Part shown: positions 16,753 to 25,589 of the stretch, in pieces
How the letters are laid out: every line of letters starts with the position of its first letter
How positions within the stretch are numbered: the stretch's first letter is position 1
Origin: an uncultured Lachnospiraceae bacterium
Lineage (GTDB): Bacteria > Bacillota > Clostridia > Lachnospirales > Lachnospiraceae
DNA length: 64,000 nt
Reading direction: 5' to 3'
NCBI GenBank assembly: GCA_902781655.1
Contig: CACZJZ010000001.1
Location: 124,001-188,000, forward strand
The notes under the pieces: generated by a model
What the model saw: the letters and a program-made list of their open reading frames with translations, nothing else
Told to the model about the DNA's origin: nothing
The model's database searches: none
Program-made: the position numbers and the translations under genes

Positions 16753-17765
16753 CGGAGCAGCTTGATTTCACCGCTGCGGTGGAGCGGGATATATTCGGCA
16801 GCTACGATAAGAATATCCGCAGCATAGAAAAAAACCTGGACGTGTCCGTCCTGCTTCGGGATGGACACCTGTGTGTGACAGGGGAGGAGAAAAACGTACG
16901 GGAAGCAGTCAACATTCTGCGTCAGCTCGCCAGGGTAACAGAGAATGGAGGGGCAGTGGATTCACAGCAGGTAAATTACGCGATCGCCATGAAGGAAGAA
17001 AATAAAACGGACGATATGCTGATCAGAATGGATCAGGATATTATCTGCCACACTGTGACAGGTAAACCGGTTCGTCCGAAAACGCTCGGTCAGTCTGAAT
17101 ATATTCGCGCCGTCCGGGAACACATGATTACCTTCGCCAATGGCCCGGCCGGCACAGGTAAAACATATCTCGCCATGGCGCTTGCGGTCACAGCCTTTCA
17201 GAGAGAAGAAATCCAGCGCATCATTCTGACCCGTCCTGCCATTGAAGCCGGAGAAAAGCTTGGATTTCTTCCGGGTGATCTGCAACAAAAGATTGATCCG
17301 TATCTGCGTCCGCTCTATGATGCCCTGTATCAGCTGATGGGTGCGGAAAACTTTCAGCGCAATCAGGAAAAGGGGCTGATTGAAGTCGCCCCGCTCGCCT
17401 ATATGAGAGGAAGAACCCTTGACAATGCGTTCATCATCCTCGATGAGGCGCAGAATACAACTCCGGAACAGATGAAAATGTTTCTCACCAGACTTGGGTT
17501 TGGATCCCGGGCGGTCATCACCGGAGATACGACGCAGAAGGACCTTGCGCCCGGTGCTCCTTCCGGACTGGATATCGCGGAACGTGTACTGAAGAACATC
17601 GAAGGAATTCGTTTTATTACGCTGACAAGCAGAGATGTGGTTCGTCACCCGCTCGTCCAGCAGATAGTCAGGGCATATGAGGACTATGACCGCAAAAACG
17701 CGGCAAAGCAGAAGAGGGAGCATGAGCAGAATCATTCTGAATACCGAAACAGAAACCGAAGATAA
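16749..17765 (+). CDS. phoH: PhoH family ATPase
   Basis: A 338-residue P-loop protein of the PhoH-like (YbeZ) family. Walker A is GPAGTGKT at 132-139 and Walker B is AFIILDEAQNTT. The family segments LTRPAIEAGEKLGFLPGDL, APLAYMRGRTLDNA and VITGDTTQKDL are all present. The N-terminal part (about 1-60) resembles the KH-like start of these proteins. In bacteria it functions with YbeY in RNA quality control, and ybeY follows directly. The ATG at 16749 overlaps the rlmH stop (ATGA), and its 3' end overlaps ybeY by 44 bases. Confidence 0.93.
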   Translation: MTEQLDFTAAVERDIFGSYDKNIRSIEKNLDVSVLLRDGHLCVTGEEKNVREAVNILRQLARVTENGGAVDSQQVNYAIAMKEENKTDDMLIRMDQDIICHTVTGKPVRPKTLGQSEYIRAVREHMITFANGPAGTGKTYLAMALAVTAFQREEIQRIILTRPAIEAGEKLGFLPGDLQQKIDPYLRPLYDALYQLMGAENFQRNQEKGLIEVAPLAYMRGRTLDNAFIILDEAQNTTPEQMKMFLTRLGFGSRAVITGDTTQKDLAPGAPSGLDIAERVLKNIEGIRFITLTSRDVVRHPLVQQIVRAYEDYDRKNAAKQKREHEQNHSEYRNRNRR

Positions 17766-18264
17766 ATTTGACTTCTCTATGAAGGTGGTTGCCCGTCAGG
17801 TAATCAGGCAGGCTATGAAGCAGGAGCACTGTCCCTTCGATGTGGAGGTCAGTCTGGTTCTCACGGATGGACCTGGAATCCGGGAACTGAACCGGCAGTT
17901 CCGAAATATCGATCAGGAGACCGATGTATTGTCATTCCCCAGCCTGTGCTTTTCTGTGCCTTCTGACTTTTCTGCAGCGAATGCGGATCCAGCTGGAACC
18001 TTCGACCCGGAAAATGGAGCGCTGCTGCTCGGAGATATTGTAATCAACACAGCACGGGTGCGTTCCCAGGCAAAGGAGTATGGGCACTCGGAGAAACGGG
18101 AATTTGCGTTCCTTGTGGCGCACAGCTGCATGCATCTGTGCGGATACGATCATATGGTGCCGGATGAGGCATATGTTATGGAAGATCGTCAGAACCGCGT
18201 TCTGAATGCTCTGGGCATTACACGAGAGGAAGGAGGGGAGGATGAAAAGACCAGCCGCTCCTGA
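17722..18264 (+). CDS. ybeY: Endoribonuclease YbeY (rRNA maturation factor)
   Basis: A 180-residue metal-dependent RNase that takes part in 16S rRNA 3'-end maturation and 70S quality control. The zinc site reads HSCMHLCGYDH, a variant of the usual HGxLHLxGYDH with all three histidines kept. Typical flanking text is LNRQFRNIDQETDVLSFP and LLGDIVINTARVRSQAKEYGHS. ATG 17722 is chosen because GAGGGAG precedes it and MSRIILNTETE is a natural N-terminus. The frame is open further upstream without a better site. It overlaps phoH by 44 bases and overlaps the next gene by 23 bases, so this is a tight coupled cluster. Confidence 0.94.
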   Translation: MSRIILNTETETEDKFDFSMKVVARQVIRQAMKQEHCPFDVEVSLVLTDGPGIRELNRQFRNIDQETDVLSFPSLCFSVPSDFSAANADPAGTFDPENGALLLGDIVINTARVRSQAKEYGHSEKREFAFLVAHSCMHLCGYDHMVPDEAYVMEDRQNRVLNALGITREEGGEDEKTSRS

Positions 18265-19852
18265 CCGTAATATAGCTTCCTGCCTTCTTCTAATGGCTGC
18301 CTGGTGCTTCTGCCATACCGAACTTCTCGGCCTGATCGGCAGGCAGGGCCTCGCCTATGCCGGCCCTGCAATGGAAATGACCGCACTCGGATTTACCGCC
18401 TTCACACTCCCGGTGTCGCTCGTCATAAGCCGTATGGTCAGAGCGAGATATGTGCGAGGGAAATTTGCCAGCATTCGCTGTCTCGTCCGAAGAGGAATGC
18501 TCCTTTCCGTACTCGCTGGTGCGCTTCTTACACTCCTGGTCTTTCTGCTCTGTCGTCCACTTGCACTGCTTGTGGGAGGTGAGGCGCATATGGCGCTGGT
18601 GATTGCCGTGATATCACCCGTCTTTGTGCTGATGCTTCCCATGGGAGTGATGCATGGATATTTCCGTGGGATACGCCTGACCATCCCTGCAGTGACGACG
18701 GTTCTGCTGCCCGCGATTCTGCTCATGATATTTCCTGCGGCCTTCGGCTCTGCTGCAAGGAAGGTAGGGACCAGTGTGGCAGCCCTTCTGCGGGACGAAT
18801 CCTATCCGTTTGTATACGGTGCCGCAGGCGCCGCGGCAGGTATCGTTGCAGCGCTCCTGATCACTCTGATTTATTGGATGTTTCTGCTGACTGCGACATA
18901 TCGGAGCCGCAGGAAAAATTTGTCTGCCGAGCAGCAGACTGAACCGGAACAGACGTCTGCGCTCATACATTCTTTCCTGCGTGAAACTGGTGCGATCAGC
19001 TGCGCGCTGTTTCTATCCGGTCTCCCTGTCCTCACGGATTACCGCATTCTGCATATGGCCGTGGATCCCAAAACCCGCGCCATGGCCGGATGGGGCGCCT
19101 ATTATGGAAAAACGCTGTCTCTGGTATTTGGCGTGGCTTTTCTTTTGTTTCTTCCCTTTACCCATTATCCGCAGACTATGATTCGTCTTATGCGCAGGGA
19201 GGACCAGACGACTTTCCGTTCTTTCTTCGGTATGACCATGAGGCTGTCCGGTTACTTATTGTTTCCTGTTTCCTTTTTCTTCATTGCGGCTGCGCGTCCC
19301 ATCACTGCGATCATCGGAAAAGCTCCTGACGATGCAGGAACCGTATCTCTTCAGATCAGCGGGATCCTTGTCCTGCTATCCGGCATCGCGCTTTTTCTGG
19401 TACAGCTTTACATCGGACTTGGACGGACAAAGATGCTGACAATCGCCTGCGTCGCGGCGTATCTTATGCAAACGGCGCTCTGCCTTGCGACAACGCGTCA
19501 AAACGGACCTGGCATCACAGTGTGCGCCATTCCGCTGACAGCCTTCTATCTGCTCCTGGATATCCTTCTGCTGTTTTTTCTCCGCGATTATCTGCTGGAG
19601 AAAAACAGATATTTTCGGGCTTATATTATGCTGCTGATCGCTTCTGTCGCTGCGGCGGTCCCGGTGTATCTGCTGTCAGGGCTGTTGATCCGCGAGACAG
19701 GATACCTGAGTGCCTCTCTGATACTCGCTATTCTGTACGCCCTGATTTATCTGATCATGAGCCTTTTCACGGGAGCTGCGGATCTCCGCAATTTTGACCG
19801 GCTGCCAGGCGGCAGATTGATCATCGCACTGGCTGATCTGCTGGGACTTTAG
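18242..19852 (+). CDS. Polysaccharide/lipid flippase-like membrane protein (MATE/MurJ/SpoVB superfamily)
   Basis: A 536-residue polytopic membrane protein with about 14 hydrophobic segments, the pattern of the MVF/MATE exporter superfamily (Wzx, MurJ, SpoVB). Marks include GFTAFTLPVSLVISRMVRARYVRG near the start and the motif MGVMHGYFRGIRLTIPAVTTVL, close to the SpoVB/MurJ segment GYFRGLQNM-TP. An ATG at 18242 follows GGAGGGGAGG, inside the end of ybeY. A lipid II or other isoprenoid-linked sugar flippase is a reasonable reading. In many Clostridia ybeY is followed by dgkA and era instead, so the placement is unusual. Confidence 0.75.
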   Translation: MKRPAAPDRNIASCLLLMAAWCFCHTELLGLIGRQGLAYAGPAMEMTALGFTAFTLPVSLVISRMVRARYVRGKFASIRCLVRRGMLLSVLAGALLTLLVFLLCRPLALLVGGEAHMALVIAVISPVFVLMLPMGVMHGYFRGIRLTIPAVTTVLLPAILLMIFPAAFGSAARKVGTSVAALLRDESYPFVYGAAGAAAGIVAALLITLIYWMFLLTATYRSRRKNLSAEQQTEPEQTSALIHSFLRETGAISCALFLSGLPVLTDYRILHMAVDPKTRAMAGWGAYYGKTLSLVFGVAFLLFLPFTHYPQTMIRLMRREDQTTFRSFFGMTMRLSGYLLFPVSFFFIAAARPITAIIGKAPDDAGTVSLQISGILVLLSGIALFLVQLYIGLGRTKMLTIACVAAYLMQTALCLATTRQNGPGITVCAIPLTAFYLLLDILLLFFLRDYLLEKNRYFRAYIMLLIASVAAAVPVYLLSGLLIRETGYLSASLILAILYALIYLIMSLFTGAADLRNFDRLPGGRLIIALADLLGL

Positions 19853-19894
19853 ACAGATTGAGACAGTCAGAAGTCAGCAGGGGGGAGTCAGACG

Positions 19895-21208
19895 ATGAAA
19901 AAAACGGTAGCGGTAGCCGGAGCCGGAGCGGGCGGTCTGATGGCCGCGGCGGGGGCGGCTTCTCAGGGCGCACAGGTTCTGCTGTTTGATCAGAATGACA
20001 GGATCGGAAGAAAGCTCAGCGCAACCGGAAACGGAAAAGGGAATATCGCCAACTGTCGGATGGAGGAGCTGTGCTATCGCTCGGAGGAGCCAGAGGAGCT
20101 TTCCAGAATATACAGGGGCATCGACCGGGATGAGGTACTTCAACTGCTGGAGGATCGAGGCATTGTCCTGCACGCCAGGCAGGGGTATATTTACCCAAGG
20201 ACAGATCTGGCTGCCACTGTGACAGAGGGGCTGGGGCAATGGATTGCAGAACGCGGGACGGAGCTTCATCTGCGGGAGGCGGTCACGAACGCACAAATAA
20301 CGGCGTCCGGTTTTCTCATCCGGACAGGCACGGGCGCGGAATACCGGGCAGACGCATTGATACTTGCAACCGGCGGAATGGCAGGGCCACAGTTCGGCTG
20401 CGATGGAAGCGGATACCAGATCGCCCGTTCTCTCGGACATCGGTGCACCGCACTTCGTCCTTCCCTCACAGCATTGAAGACGGAAGACCCTGTTCTGCGC
20501 TTTGCCGCCGGCGTCCGGTGTCTGTCAAAGGTCAGACTGGTCATTGGAAAGCAGGGAGACGCTGCAGAGGCGACGATGTCCGAAGAGTATGGAGAGGTAC
20601 AGTTCGGAAAGGAATCGATCTCCGGTATCCCGGTATTTCAACTGAGTTCCGAGGCAGGAAGAGCACTGACGCAGGGAGAACCCGTCAGACTGATACTGGA
20701 TCTGCTGCCCGAATTTGACCGGAACAGCGGATCTCCGTTTTCCGGCAGAAAAGACGCAGAACTGGTCGGAGGAACCTGGGAGCAGGAATGGGACAGGAGA
20801 ATGCAGGATGCGCGGAATATTTCGATTGCAGAATGGCTGAACGGACTCACCGTGCCTAAGCTTGCTGCAATGATTGCCGCCCGGTCTGGTTTGACTGCAG
20901 AGAACAAAATCAGGAAGCTGACGCGGGAACAAAGAGCAATGCTGCTAGCGCAGCTCCGGCATTTTGAGATTGCCGTGGCGGGCACCGGAGCATATCGGGA
21001 TGCGCAGGTCACGGCAGGCGGAATCCGTCTTTCTGAGATCGCCGGGCCATTCGCTTCCGTGCTCTGTCCCGGTCTGTATTTTGCCGGGGAAATACTGGAC
21101 ATAGAAGGGATGTGCGGAGGCTACAATCTGACCTTTGCCATGAGCAGCGGCTGGTCTGTCGGCAGAGCGGCTGCTTCGGCGGGTGCCGCGGGATCAGTGC
21201 GGAATTGA
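19895..21208 (+). CDS. NAD(P)/FAD-dependent oxidoreductase, HI0933/BaiN-like
   Basis: A 437-residue flavoprotein of the HI0933-like family. The N-terminal dinucleotide site is AGAGAGGLMAAAGAASQG. The family mark RIGRKLSATGNGKGNIAN is intact, as are LILATGGMAGPQFGCDGSGY and the C-terminal LYFAGEILDIEGMCGGYNLTFAMSSGW. The substrate of most members is unknown; BaiN acts in bile-acid dehydroxylation, but sequence alone does not support that role here. The ATG follows AGGGGGGAG. A second, unrelated flavoprotein gene begins 13 bases after its stop. Confidence 0.88.
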   Translation: MKKTVAVAGAGAGGLMAAAGAASQGAQVLLFDQNDRIGRKLSATGNGKGNIANCRMEELCYRSEEPEELSRIYRGIDRDEVLQLLEDRGIVLHARQGYIYPRTDLAATVTEGLGQWIAERGTELHLREAVTNAQITASGFLIRTGTGAEYRADALILATGGMAGPQFGCDGSGYQIARSLGHRCTALRPSLTALKTEDPVLRFAAGVRCLSKVRLVIGKQGDAAEATMSEEYGEVQFGKESISGIPVFQLSSEAGRALTQGEPVRLILDLLPEFDRNSGSPFSGRKDAELVGGTWEQEWDRRMQDARNISIAEWLNGLTVPKLAAMIAARSGLTAENKIRKLTREQRAMLLAQLRHFEIAVAGTGAYRDAQVTAGGIRLSEIAGPFASVLCPGLYFAGEILDIEGMCGGYNLTFAMSSGWSVGRAAASAGAAGSVRN

Positions 21209-21221
21209 TAGAAGGAAAGAT

Positions 21222-22886
21222 ATGATCACATTGTCAGAGCTTCGGCTTCCCTGCGGGGAGCCGCAATCCATTATCGCAGAAAAAGCCGCGCGCCAGCTGC
21301 GGCTCAGACGCGGGCGCATTCCTGATGTTCATGTGCTGCGGCACTCCATCGACTGTCGCCGCAAGCCAGAACTGATGGACGTCTACACCGTCGCTGTGGA
21401 ACTGACGGATCAGGAGGAAGCGGAGGTATTGCGCCGCCGGATTCCGCATGTCAGTGCATATACGCCCGACGTTTATACATTTCCCGGTCCGCAGCCGGGC
21501 GCTGCCCCGATGACAGAGCGTCCTGTGGTGATCGGAGCCGGACCTGCCGGACTTTTTGCCGCCTATATGCTAGCCCTGCACGGGTATTCTCCGCTGCTTC
21601 TGGAGCAGGGGCGTGCCATGGAACATCGCACTGCCGACGTGGAGGCATTCTGGAAGGGCGGACCACTCAATCCCCGCTCCAACATTCAGTTTGGAGAGGG
21701 CGGTGCCGGAACGTTTTCTGACGGCAAGCTCAATACGATGGTAAAAGACAGACAGGGCAGAAATGCCGAGGTGCTGCGGATTTTCACGGCCTGCGGCGCT
21801 CCGGAGGAAATCCGGTATGAGGGAAAACCTCATATCGGGACAGACCGGCTGCGCGAGGTCATCGTGAATCTCCGCAGGGAAATCATCCGCCTCGGCGGTG
21901 AGGTGCGGTTTGAAACCTGCGTGACTGGTTTTGTCATCGAAGGGGGGACTCTCACCGGTATCCGGATCGTGAGGAGCGGCGGAACATCCGATGACATGGC
22001 AGGAACGGAAACCGTTCTGCCGGCACACTGTGCCATTCTGGCGCCCGGTCACAGTGCGAGAGATCTCTTCGAAGAGCTTGACCGGGAAGGCATACCGCTG
22101 GAAGCCAAGGATTTTGCCATTGGATACCGCGTCCTGCATCCGCAGGCCATGATCAACCGGAATCAGTATGGCGTGGATGATCCGGAGGAGATGAAGCGGC
22201 TCGGACTCCCACCGTCCTCCTACAAGCTGACAGAGAAGGCTTCTTCCGGGCGTGGCGTCTATTCCTTCTGTATGTGCCCTGGAGGATATGTCGTCAACGC
22301 TTCATCCGAACCGGGCCATCTTGCTGTCAATGGCATGAGCTTTTATGACCGCGGAAGCTGGCAGGCAAACAGCGCCATCGTCGTCACGGTCTCTCCAAAG
22401 GACTTCGGCGGTACAAAACCGCTGGATGGAGTTGCCTTTCAGCGAAAACTCGAGGAGCACTGTTATCGGCTGGCGGGCGGCCTCGTTCCGGTGGAGCGGT
22501 TCACAGATTTTGAACAGCGGACGCCCAGGGAAACGCAGGCCTCTCTGCCGGATTCTCTCTGCATCAGGGGCACCTATGCGCCGGGCGAACTGCACACACT
22601 TCTTCCGGATAGCCTCTGTACTGACTTTGTGGAAGGAATGCACGCCTTTGACCGCAAAATCAGGGGCTTTTCCGGACCGGACTGCTATCTGGCGGGACTG
22701 GAGAGCAGAACTTCATCCCCAATCCGCATCCCGCGAGACGGGTGTTTTCAGTCGATCGGCGTGCGCGGACTATATCCCTGCGGGGAGGGCGCCGGATATG
22801 CCGGCGGCATTATGTCGGCTGCCATGGACGGCATCAAGACCGCCGAGGCTGTCGGAAATGACTATCTCCCCTTTATACGGGGATAG
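21222..22886 (+). CDS. FAD-dependent dehydrogenase, COG2509 type
   Basis: A 554-residue protein of the uncharacterised FAD-dependent dehydrogenase group (COG2509). The N-terminal 90 residues hold a small domain (IDCRRKPELMDVYTVAVEL). The FAD site VVIGAGPAGLFAAYMLALHG follows. The family stretch GPLNPRSNIQFGEGGAGTFSDGKL and the later FCMCPGGYVVNASSEPG and LYPCGEGAGYAGGIMSAAMDG are clear. The function is not established. ATG 21222 has GAAGGAAAG just upstream; a GTG at 21183 would overlap the previous gene and is less likely. It is followed by proB after a 51-base gap. Confidence 0.88.
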   Translation: MITLSELRLPCGEPQSIIAEKAARQLRLRRGRIPDVHVLRHSIDCRRKPELMDVYTVAVELTDQEEAEVLRRRIPHVSAYTPDVYTFPGPQPGAAPMTERPVVIGAGPAGLFAAYMLALHGYSPLLLEQGRAMEHRTADVEAFWKGGPLNPRSNIQFGEGGAGTFSDGKLNTMVKDRQGRNAEVLRIFTACGAPEEIRYEGKPHIGTDRLREVIVNLRREIIRLGGEVRFETCVTGFVIEGGTLTGIRIVRSGGTSDDMAGTETVLPAHCAILAPGHSARDLFEELDREGIPLEAKDFAIGYRVLHPQAMINRNQYGVDDPEEMKRLGLPPSSYKLTEKASSGRGVYSFCMCPGGYVVNASSEPGHLAVNGMSFYDRGSWQANSAIVVTVSPKDFGGTKPLDGVAFQRKLEEHCYRLAGGLVPVERFTDFEQRTPRETQASLPDSLCIRGTYAPGELHTLLPDSLCTDFVEGMHAFDRKIRGFSGPDCYLAGLESRTSSPIRIPRDGCFQSIGVRGLYPCGEGAGYAGGIMSAAMDGIKTAEAVGNDYLPFIRG

Positions 22887-22937
22887 AACCTGAAAGCGTT
22901 GAACGCTGCGACAATGGACGCGGCGCGGAGTATAGCA

Positions 22938-23828
22938 ATGAATGAACAGTCAGCGGAAAATTTAAGGTATCGCAGCACGCTGTCCGGGCGGAAACGGATT
23001 GTCGTGAAAATAGGTTCCTCCTCCCTTTTACATAAGGGAACCGGAAGAATGAATTTTGAGATGATTGACAGACTGGCGCGTGTCCTGAGCAATTTGAAGA
23101 ACGAAGGACGCGATGTCATTCTGGTCAGTTCCGGCGCGACGGCCGTTGGACGGGAAGTCATCCAACGGGCTGCGGAAATGCCGGAACATGACAGCCCAAT
23201 CACAGTAAAGCAGGCACTGGCGTCCGTCGGTCAGGCGAGACTGATGATGATTTACCAGAAGTGTTTTGACGATTACAATGAGGTAGTCGGTCAGGTTCTG
23301 ATGACGAAGAATACCGTGCTCAATCACCTGAGCCGGTATAATATCCGGAATACCTTTCAGGAACTGCTGAAATTCGGAGTGATTCCGATCGTGAATGAAA
23401 ACGATTCGGTTGCCACCTATGAGTACAGTGTCGGAGATAATGATAACCTGTCCGCGATGGTCGCCTCGCTGGTTCATGCGGATTTGCTGATCCTGCTGTC
23501 AGATATCGACGGTCTTTATACAGATGATCCCAGAACATCGAGTATGGCAAAGTTCATCGATTATGTTCCGCAGATGAACGAAGCCATTCTGAAGATGGGA
23601 AAGGAATCGACCGGGAGCAGCTGCGGTACCGGGGGGATGAGCACAAAGCTGTCCGCCGCCAGGATCGCCACTGCCAGCGGATGCGACATGGCCATTCTGA
23701 ATGCCGGGGAAGTCGGAGGAATCCGCAGACTGATCGAAGGAGAGAATGTTGGAACGCTGTTCCGGGCAGAGCCGGATGACCGTTTTGATCTGGAGGAGTA
23801 TATTGAGGAGATGGATTACGGCGAATGA
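22938..23828 (+). CDS. proB: Glutamate 5-kinase
   Basis: A 296-residue amino-acid kinase that phosphorylates glutamate in proline synthesis. Marks are KRIVVKIGSSSL, LVSSGATAVGRE, QALASVGQARLM, VPIVNENDSVA and LLSDIDGLYTDDPR, with GTGGMSTKLSAARIA at the ATP site. The protein ends soon after the kinase domain, so the C-terminal PUA domain found in many ProB proteins is absent. ATG 22938 has GGAG seven bases before it; upstream TTG 22899 and ATG 22914 lack such sites. proA is not adjacent. The stop overlaps the next start (ATGA). Confidence 0.93.
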   Translation: MNEQSAENLRYRSTLSGRKRIVVKIGSSSLLHKGTGRMNFEMIDRLARVLSNLKNEGRDVILVSSGATAVGREVIQRAAEMPEHDSPITVKQALASVGQARLMMIYQKCFDDYNEVVGQVLMTKNTVLNHLSRYNIRNTFQELLKFGVIPIVNENDSVATYEYSVGDNDNLSAMVASLVHADLLILLSDIDGLYTDDPRTSSMAKFIDYVPQMNEAILKMGKESTGSSCGTGGMSTKLSAARIATASGCDMAILNAGEVGGIRRLIEGENVGTLFRAEPDDRFDLEEYIEEMDYGE

Positions 23829-24469
23829 TATCATGTGAAAACAAACCAGATGATCCCCGGCAAGCGCTCCGTGCCCGGATCCGGGCACGGAGGGATGCGC
23901 TTTCCTCCGCCGACAGAGCTGCCTTTGACGAGAAAATTCTTCTGCATATTTCTTCGCTGTCGTCCTGGAAGAATGCGGACAGCATCCTTCTCTATATGAG
24001 TATGGGCAGTGAAGCCGGGACGGAAGAGATATTCCGTGCCGCTCTGCGCGAAAAGAAAAAGGTCTATTGCCCGGTTTCCTTTCCGCGTCGTGTGATAACC
24101 GAAGAAAACGGAGGGCAGCGGAAGGAGGCTGGCGTCATGGAATTCTTCCGGGTGCAGCATCCGGAGGAGCTCCGGTCTGGCCGTCACGGCATCCGGGAAC
24201 CAGACCCGAATACGGCAGTTCCCTATCGATATGACAGCTCCGGAGCCGCGCTGATCATTGTCCCGGGTATTGCGTTTGATCTCCATGGCGGCAGAATCGG
24301 CTGGGGCGGCGGCTATTATGACCGTTTTCTTGCGTTGCATCCTGACATTCCCACAGCGGCGATCGCGTATGAATGTCAGCTGGTTCAGGCGGTCCCCATG
24401 GATTCGCACGATGTCCGTCTCCGGGCGATCTGCACGGAGCGGCGCATCATCCGGACAGATCTCCTATAA
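23825..24469 (+). CDS. 5-formyltetrahydrofolate cyclo-ligase
   Basis: A 214-residue enzyme that converts 5-formyl-THF to 5,10-methenyl-THF with ATP, returning a storage folate to the one-carbon pool. The family signature VPGIAFDLHGGRIGWGGGYYDRFL is present, as is the N-terminal RIRARRDALSSADRAAFDEKI helix pair and the basic R-R-V-I loop. The ATG at 23825 overlaps the proB stop by four bases, so its translation is coupled. Its link to proline synthesis is probably only co-expression. Confidence 0.93.
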   Translation: MISCENKPDDPRQALRARIRARRDALSSADRAAFDEKILLHISSLSSWKNADSILLYMSMGSEAGTEEIFRAALREKKKVYCPVSFPRRVITEENGGQRKEAGVMEFFRVQHPEELRSGRHGIREPDPNTAVPYRYDSSGAALIIVPGIAFDLHGGRIGWGGGYYDRFLALHPDIPTAAIAYECQLVQAVPMDSHDVRLRAICTERRIIRTDLL

Positions 24470-24503
24470 AATCATCGGATCTGGCAGAAACAGGAGGAAT
24501 AGA

Positions 24504-25577
24504 ATGAGCAGAGAAGATCGCTATGTTGCCTATGTTTCGACGTACACGACAGCGGGAAAGGATAATTTCGGCATTCGCATTTATGACGTCGATATGAAGA
24601 ACGGCAGGTTTTCAGAGAAGGACCAGGTTGAAATCACCAACTCTTCCTACGTGACCATCTCTCATAATCAGAAGTTCCTGTACTCCATCACGGATTTTGG
24701 CGTGGAATCTTATCGTATCATTCACGGTGGAGATCTGGAAATGATCAACCACGCTTCCATCAATGGAATGCGGGGATCCTATCTGTCCACGGACTATACA
24801 GACCGCTGGCTTTTTGTCGCCGGCTATCACGATGGAAAAGTAACGGTGCTGCGTCTCCGGGAAGACGGCAGCATCGGCGAGATCACGGATGAGGTCTGGC
24901 ACAAGGGTATGGGCAGTATCGCGGAGCGGAATTTCCGTCCGCATGTTCAATGCGTCAAGATGACCCGCGATAACCGGTATCTGTGCGCGGCGGATCTGGG
25001 CATGGATCACATCAACATTTACAGTTTTGATGCAAAAAACGGCAAAATCCGGCAGGTCGATATCGTGCATTCCGACATTGAATCGGCGCCTCGCCATGTC
25101 AAATTCAGCCTGGACGGCAGATTTATGTATGTCGTGCATGAGCTGAAAAATTATATCGACGTCTATACATATAAGGATGTCAACGGCGAACCGGAGTTCG
25201 AGAAAATCCAGACAATTTCCACGCTGAACGAGTATCACGCCAGCAGTTCTGCCGCAAGCGCGCTGAATCTGTCTCAGGATGGACGATATCTGGTCAGTTC
25301 CAATGCCGGGGACAACAGTGTCATTCTCTATCATATTGATCCGGGGACCGGGCTTCTCTCAAAGATTCTGTGCCTACCGATCAGCGGAGAGTATCCGAAG
25401 GATGCGGCGCTGTTCCCGGACAACCGGCACCTTGTTTCCCTGAACCATGAATCCAATACCATGACTTTCTTCACGGTTGATTTGAAGAGGGGACTGATTG
25501 TCCTCAACGGCAGGGAGATGCAGGTTGACCAGCCGAACTGCGTCATTTTCCATAAGCTGACGGAAGATCAGCTCTGA
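24504..25577 (+). CDS. Lactonase-family seven-bladed beta-propeller protein (6-phosphogluconolactonase-like)
   Basis: A 357-residue protein of the lactonase/YkgB-like propeller family. Recurrent strands are YVAYVSTYT, FLYSITDFGVESY, WLFVAGYHDGKVTVLRL, RYLCAADLGMDHINIYSFD, FMYVVHELKNYIDVYTY and RYLVSSNAGDNSVILYHID, with the usual HVKFSLDGRFMYV and P-KDAALFPD-RHLVS features. Some members hydrolyse 6-phosphogluconolactone; others have unknown substrates. ATG 24504 has AGGAGGAAT upstream; the frame is open to 24258 but that part overlaps the previous gene. It is followed by aroC after 12 bases. Pentose-phosphate enzymes are not near, so the exact substrate is open. Confidence 0.82.
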   Translation: MSREDRYVAYVSTYTTAGKDNFGIRIYDVDMKNGRFSEKDQVEITNSSYVTISHNQKFLYSITDFGVESYRIIHGGDLEMINHASINGMRGSYLSTDYTDRWLFVAGYHDGKVTVLRLREDGSIGEITDEVWHKGMGSIAERNFRPHVQCVKMTRDNRYLCAADLGMDHINIYSFDAKNGKIRQVDIVHSDIESAPRHVKFSLDGRFMYVVHELKNYIDVYTYKDVNGEPEFEKIQTISTLNEYHASSSAASALNLSQDGRYLVSSNAGDNSVILYHIDPGTGLLSKILCLPISGEYPKDAALFPDNRHLVSLNHESNTMTFFTVDLKRGLIVLNGREMQVDQPNCVIFHKLTEDQL

Positions 25578-25589
25578 GCAGGAGGAGAC

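Noticed and set aside
19895-21208. BaiN bile-acid flavoprotein
   Set aside because: It belongs to the same broad HI0933 family, but no other bile-acid gene is in the window, so the specific function is not supported.
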